Assembly: GCA_022827345.1 (NCBI GenBank)
Contig: JAJDTB010000009.1
Span: forward strand, 1-64,000
Direction: 5' to 3'
Source of the DNA: Gemmatimonadota bacterium
GTDB lineage: Bacteria > Gemmatimonadota > Gemmatimonadetes > Longimicrobiales > Gaopeijiaceae
DNA: 64,000 nt
Part shown: one piece after another, positions 35,007 through 45,871 of the stretch
How positions within the stretch are numbered: position 1 is the first letter of the stretch
Layout of the letters: each line of letters begins with the position of its first letter
The notes under the pieces: generated by a model
Database searches by the model: none
Seen by the model: the letters and a program-made list of their open reading frames with translations, nothing else
Told to the model about the DNA's origin: nothing
Made by a program: the position numbers and the translations under genes

Positions 35007-36878
35007 CTACGCAGCCGCCCCGGCGAACTGCAGCTCGTGCAGGCGGCGGTACAGTCCCTCGGTGGCGAGGAGTTCGCTGTGGCTCCCCTCCTCGACAAGC
35101 TGCCCGCGGTGCATGACCAGGATCCGATCCGCACCCTGCACGGTGGACAGGCGATGGGCGATGACGAGCGACGTGCGCCCCCGCATCAACCGGTCGGTGG
35201 CCGCCTCGATGCGCGCCTCGATCTCGGAGTCGACGGAGCTGGTGGCTTCGTCCAGAACCAGGATGGCGGGATCGAAGGCCAGCGCGCGGGCGAAGGAAAG
35301 CAGCTGCCGCTCACCGACAGACAGGCTGGCGCCGCGCTCGCAGAGCGGCTGTTCCGCCTGTTCGGGAAGCCGCTCCACGAAGGGGGTCGCGCCCACTGCG
35401 TCGAGCGCCGAGGCCACGGCCGTGTCGTCGATCTCGCCGTCGCCGAGGCGCACGTTGTACTCCACCGACTGGCTGAAGAGGAAGATGTCCTGCAGCACGA
35501 GGCCGATCCGGTCGCGCAGCTCCTGCAGGGAGTGGTCGCCGACGGGGATCCCGTCGACGAGGATCCTCCCGCGCTGCGGCTCGTAGAAGCGCATCAGCAG
35601 ATTGATGAGGGTGGTCTTCCCGGCCCCCGTATGCCCCACGATCGCCAGCTTTTCGCCGGGAGCGATCGTGAAGGAGACGTCGCGGATCACCCAGTCGGGC
35701 TCCGAGGCGCCCGCAGCGCCGCCCGCGGCCGGGCCATGTGAGTCCTCTCCGCGGCCCGGCTCGCGGGACCTGTCCCGGCGCCCCGCCTCCCGGCCGCCAT
35801 ACGCGAACCAGACATTCTCGAACCGGATCTCGCCCGGCGTGACGGCTTGCGGCGCGACGGTCGGCGCCGCGTCCCGGATCGCCGGCTCGCGGTCGAGGAG
35901 GCGGAAGATCCGTTCGGACGACGCCATCGCACCCTGCAGCAGGTTGTACTTCTCCGAGAGGTCCTGGATCGGCCGGAAGAAACGCCGCGCATAGTCGAGG
36001 AAGGCCGCCAGGACCCCGATCGTCACCGCGCCCTGGATCATCGCCCCTCCTCCATACCAGATGATCAGCGCCAGCGCCACGGCGGTGAAGAGCTGGATGA
36101 CCGGAAAGAAGAGGGCGTAGTAGGTGATCGAGCGAAGGTGCGCGCCGAGGTAGTCGTCGTCGAGCACCTTGAAGCGCTGAAGGGCCGTGCTTTCGCGGTT
36201 GAAGAGCTGCAGCACGCGGATCCCCGTGAAGCTCTCCTGAAGGTAGGCGTTCAACCGGGCCAGGCGGACGCGGATGTCGCGGTAGGCGCCGCGGATGCGC
36301 GACCGGAAGAGGAATGCCGCGTAGGCCACCAGGGGGAGCACGCTGAAGGTGACCAGCGCGAGTTCGACGTCCATCTGCAGCATCGCCGCCACGATGAAGA
36401 ACAGGATGAAGAGGTCGCCGAAGACGGTCACGACGCCGGAGCTGAACAGCTCGTTCAGCGTCTCCACGTCCGAGGTGATCCTCGTCATGAGACGGCCGAC
36501 CGGGTTGCGGTCGTAGAAGGCGAGATCGAGCTGCTGGAGCTTGCCGAAGATCTGCGTGCGCAGGTCGTACATCACCTTCTGGCCCAGCCAGGTGGTGACG
36601 AGCGCCTGAACGTACTGGAAGACGAAGATCAGCACCGTCGCCACGAGGAAGAGAATCGCGAGGAAGGCGAGCTGGCCGCCGTCGCCGTTGGGGATCGCTT
36701 CGTCGAGCGCGATCTTGGTCAGATACGGCCCGACCACGCCCAGCAGCGAGGCCAGCATGAGGAGGACGAGCGCACCCGCGACCTGCAGCTTGTAGGGGCG
36801 CATGTAGCGCAGCAGCCGGGCCATGAGGCGCGAGTCGTACGCCTTGCCGAGGACCTCCTCTTCGTATCCGGTGCTCAT
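35007..36878 (-). CDS. ABC exporter (fused permease and ATPase)
   Basis: 623 residues from ATG 36878. Six membrane helices occupy about 25-310, in the MsbA/MdlB type I exporter fold. The nucleotide-binding domain has Walker A GHTGAGKTT near 415, the signature LSVGERQLLSFARAL and Walker B ILVLDEATSSVD. Between the aromatic A-loop (WFAYGG, about 352) and the first strand of the NBD (WVIRDVSF, about 397) there is an extra 40 or so residues of charged, glycine-rich sequence. I do not know that insert from typical members. It probably acts as a dimer exporting lipid or drug-like substrates. It lies 26 bp downstream of the aminotransferase gene. Confidence 0.92.
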   Translation of the reverse strand: MSTGYEEEVLGKAYDSRLMARLLRYMRPYKLQVAGALVLLMLASLLGVVGPYLTKIALDEAIPNGDGGQLAFLAILFLVATVLIFVFQYVQALVTTWLGQKVMYDLRTQIFGKLQQLDLAFYDRNPVGRLMTRITSDVETLNELFSSGVVTVFGDLFILFFIVAAMLQMDVELALVTFSVLPLVAYAAFLFRSRIRGAYRDIRVRLARLNAYLQESFTGIRVLQLFNRESTALQRFKVLDDDYLGAHLRSITYYALFFPVIQLFTAVALALIIWYGGGAMIQGAVTIGVLAAFLDYARRFFRPIQDLSEKYNLLQGAMASSERIFRLLDREPAIRDAAPTVAPQAVTPGEIRFENVWFAYGGREAGRRDRSREPGRGEDSHGPAAGGAAGASEPDWVIRDVSFTIAPGEKLAIVGHTGAGKTTLINLLMRFYEPQRGRILVDGIPVGDHSLQELRDRIGLVLQDIFLFSQSVEYNVRLGDGEIDDTAVASALDAVGATPFVERLPEQAEQPLCERGASLSVGERQLLSFARALAFDPAILVLDEATSSVDSEIEARIEAATDRLMRGRTSLVIAHRLSTVQGADRILVMHRGQLVEEGSHSELLATEGLYRRLHELQFAGAAA

Positions 36879-36904
36879 GGGGGCTTGCCGCGCGCCACCG
36901 GCCG

Positions 36905-37972
36905 CTACACCGCGCCCGAGGCGACCAGGTCGAGCCCGTCCAGCAGCCGCTGCATCTGGTCCCAGGGAGCCACGGTGGCCCGCAGGCCGTTGGCCAGCTT
37001 CGTGGGACCGGCGAAGGGGCGAACGCGCACGCCGACGCGCTCGAGCCGCGCCGCCATGTCGTCCAACTCTTCCCGGGGGCGCAAAATGAAGACGAAGTTG
37101 GCCGCCGATTCGGGAACTTCGTAGCCGCGGTGGAGCAGGCTGTCCCGCACGCGGTCGCGGTTGATCCGCGTCTCCGCGATGGTGTGAGCCAGCCAGGGCG
37201 ACGGGCTCGAGATGGCTGCGGCCGCCGCCGCGGAGGTGACGCTCGAGACCACAAACGGCCCGCGTCCCTTGTCCACCTCCAGGACCAGGGAGGGGCTCGC
37301 CACTCCGTACCCGGCGCGCAGCCCCGCGAGACCGTACGCCTTGGAGAGCGTCTTCACGCAGATCGTGCGCTCCCCGGCGAGGGCCATCTCGAAGGGCGTG
37401 AGGTCGGACAGGCCGCGGTTGTACTCGCCGTACGCCTCGTCGATGATCAGGATGCTGCCGACCGCCTCGGTGTGCTCGTAGACCGCGCGGACCCATTCCT
37501 CCGGTATGGGTTGCCCCGTGGGATTGCCCGGATTCGGGACGAACACGATCGCCGGTTCCGGGCCCGCGAAGGCAACGGGATCGTCCATCCCGGCGTACCA
37601 CTCCACAGGCACCGGCTCGTGCCCGTTCATTCGCGCGAGCATCCCGGCGGCCGGCCAGCCCGGGTCGAGAAAGCGCATGGTGGTGGGCGCGACCGCCCGC
37701 ATGAGCGCGTCGAGCACGCCCGTGCCGCCGGCTCCGGTGGTGACGTTGTCCGCCGTGGTGCCAAGCATCGTGGCGACGGCGTCCACGAGCCGCTCGGCGT
37801 AGCTGCCGGGGTACTCGGAGGCGGTGTCGCTTCCCGCGCCGGCGAGCACCTCGAGCGCGGCGGGGTGGGCGCCCCAGAGATTCCGGTTGTCGCTGAGATC
37901 CGCGCTGATGGGGGAGCGGTCGGGGAGATACCGGCCGAGGACGGTGTAGTCGGAACGGGGGTAGATGTCCAT
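36905..37972 (-). CDS. Class I/II aminotransferase, histidinol-phosphate aminotransferase-like
   Basis: 355 residues from ATG 37972. It uses pyridoxal phosphate to move amino groups. FVPNPGNPTGQPIP, IIDEAYGEY and KTLSKAYGLAGLRAGYG, with Lys211 as the Schiff-base residue, place it in the HisC/CobD-like branch. It has the shortened N-terminus usual for HisC-like proteins (SDNRNLWGAHPAALEVLAGA). No his genes are adjacent, so the substrate could be histidinol phosphate, an aromatic amino acid or another amine. It is divergent from uvrA across 140 bp. Confidence 0.8.
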   Translation of the reverse strand: MDIYPRSDYTVLGRYLPDRSPISADLSDNRNLWGAHPAALEVLAGAGSDTASEYPGSYAERLVDAVATMLGTTADNVTTGAGGTGVLDALMRAVAPTTMRFLDPGWPAAGMLARMNGHEPVPVEWYAGMDDPVAFAGPEPAIVFVPNPGNPTGQPIPEEWVRAVYEHTEAVGSILIIDEAYGEYNRGLSDLTPFEMALAGERTICVKTLSKAYGLAGLRAGYGVASPSLVLEVDKGRGPFVVSSVTSAAAAAAISSPSPWLAHTIAETRINRDRVRDSLLHRGYEVPESAANFVFILRPREELDDMAARLERVGVRVRPFAGPTKLANGLRATVAPWDQMQRLLDGLDLVASGAV

Positions 37973-38112
37973 TGTCGCGGGGTGCGTGTTGGTAGATTGG
38001 TGGGGAACGGGGGCGGCCCGCCTGTCAAGGGGGCCGTTCCACGGTCGGGGAAACCGCGCCGTTAGGCAACGGTTGGCTCGGCAACGGGGGTCACCGGGAG
38101 ACGCAGGCGTCA

Positions 38113-41046
38113 ATGGATCAGCCGATTCGAATACGGGGCGCGCGCCAGCACAACCTGAAGGGAATCGACCTCGATCTGCCGCGCCGGGCGCTGACCGTAA
38201 TCACCGGTCCGTCGGGTTCGGGCAAGTCCTCGCTGGCCCTCGACACCCTCTTCGCGGCCGGCCAGCGGCGCTACGTGGAGGCGCTTTCCACCTACGCGAA
38301 GCAGTTCCTCGACCGCCTCGAGAAGCCGGATGTGGACCGCATCGAGGGACTGTCCCCGTCGGTGGCGATCGAGCAGCGGAACCCCACGACGTCGAGCAGG
38401 TCGACCGTGGGCACCGCGACCGAGGTGCATGACTTCCTGCGCCTTCTGTATGCCCGCGTGGGACGCACCCACTGTCCCGTCTGCGGCGACGAGGTCCGGC
38501 CCGACACGGTGAGCGGGGCAGCGGACAGGGTCGCCGCGCTGCCCCCCGGCACCCGGATCATGGTCGCCTTTCCGCTCGCGCGCAGCGGCCAGGTGTCCCA
38601 TCGGCTGGTCGCCGAGAACCTCCGCTCGTTGGGGTTCGTGCGCGTGCTCGCGGACGGCGTGGCCGCCGAGCTGTCGGATCTGCTGGACCCGCGGGGCGAA
38701 CCGGAGGGGGCGGCACCCGATCTCGCAGAGAAGCGGGAGGACCCACGCGGCCGCGCGCTGGAGCCGGAGGGCATGCCCGATCTTGCGCGGGCCCGGGAGG
38801 TGATGGTGGTGGTGGACCGCCTGAAGGTGATGGCGGACCCGGACCCGAGCTGGACCGAGCGCGTCGCGGATTCCCTGGCGACGTGTTTTCGCGAGGGGGA
38901 AGGGGAGGCGGTGGTGGTGCCGGTGGACGGCGGGTACGAAGAGCCGCTTCGCTTCTCCGAAGCCTTCCGCTGTCCGCGTCACCCCGACGAGACCTTTCTC
39001 GAGCCCGAACCGAAGCTGTTCTCCTTCAACAATCCCTACGGGAGCTGCCCCACCTGCACCGGCTTCGGCGCGACGCTCGAATACGACCCGGAGCTGGTGG
39101 TCCCCAATCCGGAGCTGTCGCTGGACCAGGGCGCGGTCGACCCGTGGGCCAAGCCGCGCTATGTGCGCGAACGCGATGCCCTGCGTCGGTTCGCGGGGCG
39201 CGAAGGAGTTTCGACCTACCTGCCGTGGAGCGAACTCCCGCGCGGCTTCCGCGATGCCGTCCTGTATGGCAAGGGTTCGTTCGGCGGCGTCATGGGCTTT
39301 CTGGGATCGAAGGAGCGCAAGCGGTACAAGCAGTACATCAGGATCTTCCTGCGCCGATACCAGCGGCCGCTGGCCTGCCGTGACTGCGGCGGTTCCCGGC
39401 TGCGTCCCGAGGCGGGACGCGTGACCGTCGGCGGGCGCGACATCGGCAGCGTCTGCGACCTCCCGATCGAGGCGCTGCCGGGTTGGCTCGACGGTCTGGA
39501 ACTGCGTCCCATGGAGGCCCGGATCGCGGCGTCGCTCCTCCGGGAACTCTCCGCGCGGGTGCGATTCCTGGTGGATGTGGGGCTCGGCTACCTCACCCTG
39601 AGCCGGCAGATGCGGACTCTCTCGGGCGGCGAGGCGCAGCGGATCTCCCTCGCGAACTCCCTGGGGACACGCCTGGTCGACACGCTCTACGTCCTCGACG
39701 AGCCTTCGATCGGGCTTCATCCGCAGGACATCGACGCCCTCCTCGCGCTGCTGCGGCGCCTGCGCGACGGGGGAAACACGGTGGTCGTGGTCGAGCACAA
39801 CGCTGCCGCGATCCGGAGCGCGGACCACGTGGTCGAACTGGGTCCGGGGTCGGGAGACCGGGGCGGCGAGGTCGTTTTCGAGGGCGTGCCGACCGCGCTG
39901 GCCGGTTCCATGACAAATACCGGCCAGTATCTGTCACGGATCGTCTCCGGGGAGGCGTTCGACGAGTGGCCGCCGGCGTCGAGGCGTCCGGTGGATGGCG
40001 CGCGGATTCGGCTTCAAGGCGCGGTGCTCCACAACCTGCGCGGGGTGGAAGCAGAGTTCCCCGTCGCCGCCATGACGGTCGTCACCGGCGTGTCGGGCTC
40101 CGGCAAGTCGACGCTGGTGCACGACATCCTCTACCGCGCGCTCGAACGCGAACTGGGCGACGGGCGCACATCGGCCAAGGAGCACCTGGGCGAGATCGTG
40201 GGCGCGTACGGTGCGCTCACCGGGCTGGAGCACGTGGACGGCGTCGTGCTCATCGACCAGACTCCGATCGGGCGCACCCCCCGCTCCAACCCGGTGACCT
40301 ACGTGAAGGCATGGGGCGAGATCCGGCGCATCTTCGCGAGCCAGCCCGCCGCGAGGAGCGCCCGCCTCGATCCGCGCAGCTTCTCCTTCAACGTGAAGGG
40401 CGGCCGCTGCGAGGAGTGCGCGGGCGCCGGGTTCGTGCGCGTGGAGATGGTGTTCATGGCGGACATCCACGTGCCGTGCGAGGTCTGCGGCGGCAAGCGC
40501 TACCGCCCCGAGGTGCTCGAAGTGAAGGTGCGCGGCCACAACGTGACCGACGTGCTGGACTTCACCGTCGACCGCGCCATGCGCTTCTTCCTGCGCGAGC
40601 CGCGGCTGGGCCAGGCGCTGTGGCACCTGCAGCAGGTCGGGCTGGGGTACCTGCGGCTGGGCCAGCCGGCCACGCATCTGTCCGGCGGCGAGGCCCAGCG
40701 CCTCAAGATCGCGCGCGAACTGATCGGGGCCGCGGCCAGGAAGGGCAGCAGCAAGCTGTACATCCTCGACGAGCCGACCACGGGTCTGTCGGGCGAGGAC
40801 GTGGCCCAACTCGTCTCCGTGCTCCGCAAGCTGGTCGGGGCGGGCAACACGCTGGTGGTGGTCGAGCATGACCTGGATGTCATTCGGGAGGCGGACTGGG
40901 TGGTCGACATGGGGCCCGGTGCGGGGGCGCGGGGCGGCGAGGTGGTGGCGATGGGCCGGCCGGAGGACGTGGCGACGGTGCCCGAGAGCGTGACGGGGCG
41001 GTTTCTGCGGGAGGTGGTGGGTGCGGGCGCGCGGAGCGGGGCATGA
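38113..41046 (+). CDS. uvrA: Excinuclease ABC subunit UvrA
   Basis: 977 residues. UvrA is the damage-sensing ATPase of nucleotide excision repair, working with UvrB and UvrC. Two ABC ATPase halves are seen. The first has [16 protein letters not shown] near residue 33, the UvrB-binding [20 protein letters not shown] region, [20 protein letters not shown], and signature [13 protein letters not shown]. The second has [16 protein letters not shown] near 660 and [14 protein letters not shown]. Zinc modules are [13 protein letters not shown] and CEECAGAGF to CEVCGGKRY. The usual length is about 940 residues. Whether it is the main UvrA or the UvrA2-type paralogue cannot be settled from this window. 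Confidence 0.93.
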   Translation: MDQPIRIRGARQHNLKGIDLDLPRRALTVITGPSGSGKSSLALDTLFAAGQRRYVEALSTYAKQFLDRLEKPDVDRIEGLSPSVAIEQRNPTTSSRSTVGTATEVHDFLRLLYARVGRTHCPVCGDEVRPDTVSGAADRVAALPPGTRIMVAFPLARSGQVSHRLVAENLRSLGFVRVLADGVAAELSDLLDPRGEPEGAAPDLAEKREDPRGRALEPEGMPDLARAREVMVVVDRLKVMADPDPSWTERVADSLATCFREGEGEAVVVPVDGGYEEPLRFSEAFRCPRHPDETFLEPEPKLFSFNNPYGSCPTCTGFGATLEYDPELVVPNPELSLDQGAVDPWAKPRYVRERDALRRFAGREGVSTYLPWSELPRGFRDAVLYGKGSFGGVMGFLGSKERKRYKQYIRIFLRRYQRPLACRDCGGSRLRPEAGRVTVGGRDIGSVCDLPIEALPGWLDGLELRPMEARIAASLLRELSARVRFLVDVGLGYLTLSRQMRTLSGGEAQRISLANSLGTRLVDTLYVLDEPSIGLHPQDIDALLALLRRLRDGGNTVVVVEHNAAAIRSADHVVELGPGSGDRGGEVVFEGVPTALAGSMTNTGQYLSRIVSGEAFDEWPPASRRPVDGARIRLQGAVLHNLRGVEAEFPVAAMTVVTGVSGSGKSTLVHDILYRALERELGDGRTSAKEHLGEIVGAYGALTGLEHVDGVVLIDQTPIGRTPRSNPVTYVKAWGEIRRIFASQPAARSARLDPRSFSFNVKGGRCEECAGAGFVRVEMVFMADIHVPCEVCGGKRYRPEVLEVKVRGHNVTDVLDFTVDRAMRFFLREPRLGQALWHLQQVGLGYLRLGQPATHLSGGEAQRLKIARELIGAAARKGSSKLYILDEPTTGLSGEDVAQLVSVLRKLVGAGNTLVVVEHDLDVIREADWVVDMGPGAGARGGEVVAMGRPEDVATVPESVTGRFLREVVGAGARSGA

Positions 41047-41137
41047 GGGGTGGGCGGTGCACGGTGGGCGTGATGCGCGGTGGGGGTGATGCGCGAGCAT
41101 CATGATGCGGTGATGATCGCGGCGTGCGGTGTGTGCG
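41047..41137. other. GGTG-rich low-complexity gap
   Basis: The gap between uvrA and the glycosyltransferase is built from imperfect repeats of GGTGGGCGGTG and GTGATGCGCG, running on into the first codons of the next gene. No promoter is evident. The repetition makes the glycosyltransferase start hard to place. Confidence 0.5.
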
Positions 41138-42232
41138 ATGGGTCGTGCGGTGGGCGGTGAACCCGTCGTGACGGTCGTGCTGCCGGTCCGGGACGGGGCG
41201 GCCACCCTGGGTGCGGCGCTGGAGTCGCTCCGCGCGCAGACGTTCACCCGTTTCGAGGTGGTGGTGGTCGATGACGGGTCCCGCGATTCCAGCGCGCGGA
41301 TCGCGCGGGAGTGCGGGCAGCGGGATGAGCGGTTTCGGTTGCTGGGAGGGGACGGCACCGGCGCCAGCCTGTCGGGGATCGGCCCGGACACGGCCGCCGC
41401 TCCCGCACGGCGCGGCGGCAACGCCGGTGGAATCGTAGCGGCCCTGCAGCGGGGCCTCGCCGCCGCCCGCGGCCGGTACATCGCGCGCATGGACGCCGAC
41501 GACCGCTGCCACCCCGAACGCCTTGCCGCCCAACTCGACCTGCTGGAACGCTCGCCCGGCCTCGCCGGCTGCGGCACCGGCGTCCGCTACGTCCCCGAAT
41601 CGAGCGTCACGCCGCGTGCGGCCGAATACGCCGCCTGGCTCAACTCCATGACCGACCGGGACACCGTCGCGGCCAACATTTTCGTCGAATGCCCCCTTGC
41701 CCACCCGACCTTCATGTTCCGGGCGGGCGCGCTGGCCGACGTGGGCGGCTACCGCGACCGCGGCTGGCCGGAGGACTACGACCTGCTCCTCCGGCTGTGG
41801 CGGCGCGGCCACTGCTTCGCCGCCGTGCCGCGCGTCCTCCTCGACTGGGGCAACGACCCCGGCCGCCTGAGCCGCAATCATCCCGCGTACTCGCTGGCCG
41901 CGTTCCGGTCGTGCCGGGTGCACCACCTGCGGCGCAGCGTGCTCGGTGCCCGCAGCGGGGTGGTGGTCTGGGGCGCGGGCCCCACGGGCAAGAGCCTCGC
42001 CCGCGAGTTTGCGGCGCAGGGGGTCGAGGTGCGGGCCTTCGTCGAGGTCGACCCGCGCAAGATCGGGCAGCAGATCCACGGTGCGCCGGTGTGTGAGGCG
42101 GAAGCCGCGCGGGGGTTCGCGGACGCGCTCCACGTGGGGGCCGTCGCGCGGTCGGCGGGCCGCGAGGCGGTGCGGGGGGCGGCGGTGGGGGTGGGGCTGG
42201 TGGAGGGGGTGGACTTCGTGGCGATGGCGTAA
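41138..42232 (+). CDS. Family 2 glycosyltransferase with C-terminal Rossmann-like extension
   Basis: 364 residues if ATG 41138 is used; GTG 41129 would add three. The N-terminal GT-A fold has VVLPVRDGAATLGAALESL, VVVVDDGSRDSS (nucleotide sugar site) and YIARMDADDR, the DxD metal motif near residue 125. After ECPLAHPTFMFR and the GWPEDYDLLLRLWRRG acceptor helix, the typical GT2 catalytic domain ends near 250. An extra 100 residues follow with VVWGAGPTGKSLAREFA, a glycine-rich nucleotide-binding-like turn, and VDPRKIGQQIHGAPV. This tail is not usual for GT2 enzymes. The product is likely a cell-surface glycan. Confidence 0.8.
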   Translation: MGRAVGGEPVVTVVLPVRDGAATLGAALESLRAQTFTRFEVVVVDDGSRDSSARIARECGQRDERFRLLGGDGTGASLSGIGPDTAAAPARRGGNAGGIVAALQRGLAAARGRYIARMDADDRCHPERLAAQLDLLERSPGLAGCGTGVRYVPESSVTPRAAEYAAWLNSMTDRDTVAANIFVECPLAHPTFMFRAGALADVGGYRDRGWPEDYDLLLRLWRRGHCFAAVPRVLLDWGNDPGRLSRNHPAYSLAAFRSCRVHHLRRSVLGARSGVVVWGAGPTGKSLAREFAAQGVEVRAFVEVDPRKIGQQIHGAPVCEAEAARGFADALHVGAVARSAGREAVRGAAVGVGLVEGVDFVAMA

Positions 42233-42337
42233 TGGGCTGGCCTCGGCACGCGTAGATGCGAGTCAACTGTCCGTCTTCTATCATTTACCGCCATCGGGCC
42301 AAATGCCCGCCCGGTCTTTGGAGCGAAGGGAGACAGG

Positions 42338-43300
42338 ATGAATCGATGCATACTCGCATGCGCAACTGCAGTCCTCACGGTTGGCGTCGTGGCCGATGCA
42401 GCCTCGGCCCAACCGCGCCGGCAACGCACCGAAGCGGAAGCGCGCGCGGCCGCTGAGCGCAATCGTGCGGAACGAATGCGGCAGGAGGCCGAGACGGGCC
42501 TGCCCGCCGCGCTGATTCACGATTACGTGGGGGTGACGGTCGGACCCGTGCCGGAATCGCTCGACGTCGATCCCTTCTACCAGAAGTACGCCGACGCCGG
42601 GGGCATCCCGGTGCTCGCCTCGACCAAGGTTCCCGACATCGCGCTCCTGGTCGTGCGCGATATCATCAACACGATGCTTGCGGCGCGCTCCGATCTGCGC
42701 GCGTCGATGATCGCCCGAAACTGGCGCACAGGCGTCATCGCCGAAGTCGAAATGACGATGGACATCCCGGAATACGCGTCGATGAAACGCCCCGGGGCCC
42801 CGCCTGACGAACCGGTCATGCAGGCCGACCGGGATTACCACGCAAACCGGTCCCGGGGCCTGGGCGGCAATCCGACAACCGGGGCCGAGGAGAACGTGCT
42901 TGGGTATCCCGACACCCGGTACTACGGCGAGCACATCTTCGTTCACGAGTTCGCCCACGCAATCCACAGCGCGATCCGCGACGTCGATCCCGGCATGAGC
43001 CAGGAGATCCGTGACGCCTACGCCGCCGCAATGGCCGCGGGCAAGTACGAGCATGAGGATGGAAGCAGGCACTACGCTACCACCAATGCGAACGAGTACT
43101 GGGCCGAAGGAGTGCAGTGGTGGTTCTTCTCGAACTACGGCGAGTGCTTTGCCGGCGGCGTGAAGGTGGAATCGCCGGAGGAATTCGAGGCCTACGATCC
43201 CGTCTTGAGCGATCTGATCGGCCGGGTTTTCGACACTCACCACATCCCCATGGACATCTTCCACGGGAGGCGCATCAGACCGGTGAACTGCGGTCCGTAA
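42338..43300 (+). CDS. Exported zinc metallopeptidase-like protein
   Basis: 320 residues from ATG 42338, with GGGAGACAGG directly before it. The signal peptide ends ASAQP. A charged Arg-Glu helix (RQRTEAEARAAAERNRAE) follows. The zinc motif HEFAHAIH is at 203-210, and NEYWAEGVQWWF near 252-263 supplies the probable third ligand (Glu253 or Glu256). This resembles gluzincin peptidases of the lethal-factor-like type, which have HExxH and then a distant Glu in a W-x-E-x-x-Q helix. Its conserved NRSRGLGGNPTTGAEENVLG insert is of unknown meaning. It is likely periplasmic or secreted; the substrate is unknown. Confidence 0.7.
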   Translation: MNRCILACATAVLTVGVVADAASAQPRRQRTEAEARAAAERNRAERMRQEAETGLPAALIHDYVGVTVGPVPESLDVDPFYQKYADAGGIPVLASTKVPDIALLVVRDIINTMLAARSDLRASMIARNWRTGVIAEVEMTMDIPEYASMKRPGAPPDEPVMQADRDYHANRSRGLGGNPTTGAEENVLGYPDTRYYGEHIFVHEFAHAIHSAIRDVDPGMSQEIRDAYAAAMAAGKYEHEDGSRHYATTNANEYWAEGVQWWFFSNYGECFAGGVKVESPEEFEAYDPVLSDLIGRVFDTHHIPMDIFHGRRIRPVNCGP

Positions 43301-43305
43301 CCGGG

Positions 43306-43334
43306 TTGAGTGATACACCCTAAACCGTTATCTT
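43306..43334 (+). promoter_or_regulatory. Sigma-70-type promoter of gyrA
   Basis: TTGAGT at 43306-43311 and TATCTT at 43329-43334 are separated by 17 bases, the optimal distance. The transcript would start near 43341 and leave a leader of about 77 nt before the gyrA ATG at 43418. It is one of only two clear -35/-10 pairs I can find in the window. Confidence 0.6.
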
Positions 43335-43417
43335 AAAAGGCTATCCGGGGCGTCTGGGAGCGCCCTTGAGTCCATCCGCGGCCAATCGGTCCACGGTCCA
43401 TTCCACTTCCGGGTTCC

Positions 43418-45871
43418 ATGTCCGAAAACGACCCCACGAGCACCGGCGAACGGATCCTCGAACGGATCCTCGAACAGGAGATGCGCGAGTCGTTCATCGA
43501 TTACTCGATGAGCGTCAATGTTCAGCGCGCCCTGCCCGATGTGCGGGACGGTCTCAAACCGGTCCACCGGCGCATCCTCTTCGCCATGTCGGAACTCGGA
43601 CTGTCGCCCGGCCGGGCCTACAAGAAGTGCGCGACCGTGGTCGGCGAAGTGCTCGGCAAGTACCACCCGCACGGCGACTCCGCCGTCTACGATGCCCTTG
43701 TCCGCATGGTGCAGGACTTCTCCCTGCGTTACCCGCTCGTCGACGGCCAGGGCAACTTCGGGTCGATCGACGGCGACTCGGCGGCGGCCTACCGGTACAC
43801 CGAGGCGCGGCTCCAGCGCCTGTCGATGGAACTGCTCGCCGACATCGACAAGGACACTGTCCGCTTCGACGAGAATTTCGACGGACGGCTGAAGGAGCCC
43901 TCGGTCCTGCCGTGCAGGGCGCCGAACCTGCTCATCAACGGCTCGTCCGGCATCGCCGTGGGGATGGCGACCAACATCCCGCCCCACAACCTGCGCGAAG
44001 TCGTCTCCGGGCTGCTGGCGCTGATCGACGATCCCAACCTGCCGCAGGAAGCGCTCGAAGAGCATATCGCCGGCCCCGATTTCCCGACCGGCGGCCAGAT
44101 CTGCGGCACCGAGGGGATCGAGGAGGCCTACCGGACCGGCCGCGGGCGCATTGTCATTCGGGCCCGTGCCGAGGTGGTGGATGGGGACGACGGGCCGGCC
44201 CGAATCATCATCCACGAGATCCCCTTCATGGTGAACAAGGCCCGCCTGATCGAACAGATCGCGGGTCTGGTTCGGGACAAGAAGATCACCTCGATCCGGG
44301 ATCTGCGCGACGAGTCCGACCGGGACGGCCTGCGCGTCGTCATCGACCTGAAGCGCGATGCGGTGCCCCACGTCGTCCTCAACCGGCTATTCAAGCACAC
44401 GCCGATGCAGTCCACCTTCGGGGTGATTCTGCTGGCGCTGGTCGACGGCGTCCCCAGGATCATGCCGCTGCGCGACATGCTCACGCACTTCATCGATCAC
44501 CGCCACACGGTGGTCGTCCGCCGCAGCGAGTTCGACCTCGCCGCCGCCCGCGAGCGGGAACACGTCCTCGATGGGCTGCGCGTCGCCGTCGACAACATCG
44601 ACGAGGTCGTCAGGATTATCCGCGGCTCGCGCGACGCCAGTGAGGCGGCCGTGGGGCTCCGGGGGACTTTCGACCTGTCGGAAAGGCAGGCCCGGGCCAT
44701 TCTGGACATGCGGCTGGCGCGTTTGACCGGTCTCGAGAAGGAGAAACTCGACACCGAACTTGCCCAGGTGCAGGCGAGGATCGCCGAACTGGTGCATATC
44801 CTGGGCGACCGTGCCGTGCGCATGGAGATCATCAAGGATGAACTGCGCGAGCTGGCCAAGCGCTACGGCGACGACCGCCGGACCGAAATCCGCGGCAGCG
44901 TCACGTCCTTCGAGGTCGAGGACCTGATCGCCGACGAGGAAGTGGTGCTGACCATGTCGCGCCAGGGCTACGTCAAGCGCATCCCGATGGACACCTACCG
45001 CTCGCAGCGGCGCGGCGGCCGCGGACTGCGCGGGATGGACACCAAGGCCGAAGACTGGGTCGAACACCTGTTCCTGGCCTCCACCCACGACTACCTCATG
45101 GCCTTCACCGACCAGGGCCGCTGTCACTGGGTCAAGGTCTGGGGAATCCCCCACGGCAGCCGCTACTCGAAGGGCAAGCCCATCGTCAACTTCCTCGACC
45201 TGGCGCGGGGCGAGAAGGTCGCTTCGGTGCTCCCCGTGCGGGAGTTCAGCGGCGACCGCTTCCTGCTCTTCTGCACCAGGAACGGAGTGGTCAAGAAGAC
45301 TCCGTTGTCGGCATACGGCAATGTGCGCGCAATCGGGATCTACGCGATCAAGTTCCGCGAGGGAGACGAGTTGATCGACGTTCGCATCACCGACGGCAGC
45401 AACGAGGTGGTCCTGGCGACGCGGCTGGGCAAGGCCATCCGCTTCCACGAGTCGGACGTGCGGCCGATGGGGCGCTTCACCGAGGGCGTGATGGGCATCC
45501 GCCTGGGCAAGAACGACCAGGTCGTGGGGATGGTAGTGGTTCGCCGGCCGGAGGAGACGCTGCTCAGCGCGACCGAGCACGGAATGGGAAAGCGCAGCCA
45601 GATCAGCCACTACCGCCTGCAGCAACGGGGCGGACAGGGCGTGATCAACCTCAAGCTGTCGAAGAAAACGGGACCGGTGGTCGCCGTCAGAGCCGTCACC
45701 TGTGACGACCAGCTCATGGTCATCACCCGCAACGGGGTGGTGAACCGCCAGCCGGTGTCGGACATGCGGGTCATCGGTCGCGCTGCCCAGGGTGTGCGGC
45801 TGGTCAACCTGGACGACGGTGACGAGGTGGTCGATGTCGCGCGGGTCGTGGGCGATGACGAAGACGAATAG
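43418..45871 (+). CDS. gyrA: DNA gyrase subunit A
   Basis: 817 residues. The subunit cuts and rejoins DNA to introduce negative supercoils, with GyrB supplying ATP. The winged-helix domain has the catalytic tyrosine at 127 in [10 protein letters not shown]. The quinolone-resistance region reads [12 protein letters not shown], with Ser88 and Asp92 at the positions of E. coli Ser83 and Asp87, so the sequence is of the quinolone-sensitive type. The C-terminal six-bladed wrapping domain contains the GyrA box QRRGGRG at about 529-535. An acidic tail (VVGDDEDE) ends the protein. GyrB is not in the window. The next gene starts inside its last codons. Confidence 0.97.
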   Translation: MSENDPTSTGERILERILEQEMRESFIDYSMSVNVQRALPDVRDGLKPVHRRILFAMSELGLSPGRAYKKCATVVGEVLGKYHPHGDSAVYDALVRMVQDFSLRYPLVDGQGNFGSIDGDSAAAYRYTEARLQRLSMELLADIDKDTVRFDENFDGRLKEPSVLPCRAPNLLINGSSGIAVGMATNIPPHNLREVVSGLLALIDDPNLPQEALEEHIAGPDFPTGGQICGTEGIEEAYRTGRGRIVIRARAEVVDGDDGPARIIIHEIPFMVNKARLIEQIAGLVRDKKITSIRDLRDESDRDGLRVVIDLKRDAVPHVVLNRLFKHTPMQSTFGVILLALVDGVPRIMPLRDMLTHFIDHRHTVVVRRSEFDLAAAREREHVLDGLRVAVDNIDEVVRIIRGSRDASEAAVGLRGTFDLSERQARAILDMRLARLTGLEKEKLDTELAQVQARIAELVHILGDRAVRMEIIKDELRELAKRYGDDRRTEIRGSVTSFEVEDLIADEEVVLTMSRQGYVKRIPMDTYRSQRRGGRGLRGMDTKAEDWVEHLFLASTHDYLMAFTDQGRCHWVKVWGIPHGSRYSKGKPIVNFLDLARGEKVASVLPVREFSGDRFLLFCTRNGVVKKTPLSAYGNVRAIGIYAIKFREGDELIDVRITDGSNEVVLATRLGKAIRFHESDVRPMGRFTEGVMGIRLGKNDQVVGMVVVRRPEETLLSATEHGMGKRSQISHYRLQQRGGQGVINLKLSKKTGPVVAVRAVTCDDQLMVITRNGVVNRQPVSDMRVIGRAAQGVRLVNLDDGDEVVDVARVVGDDEDE

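Noticed and set aside
39934-41577. Minus-strand 547-residue frame opposite uvrA
   Set aside because: Antisense shadow of a well-supported uvrA; His/Arg/Pro-rich composition with no motifs.
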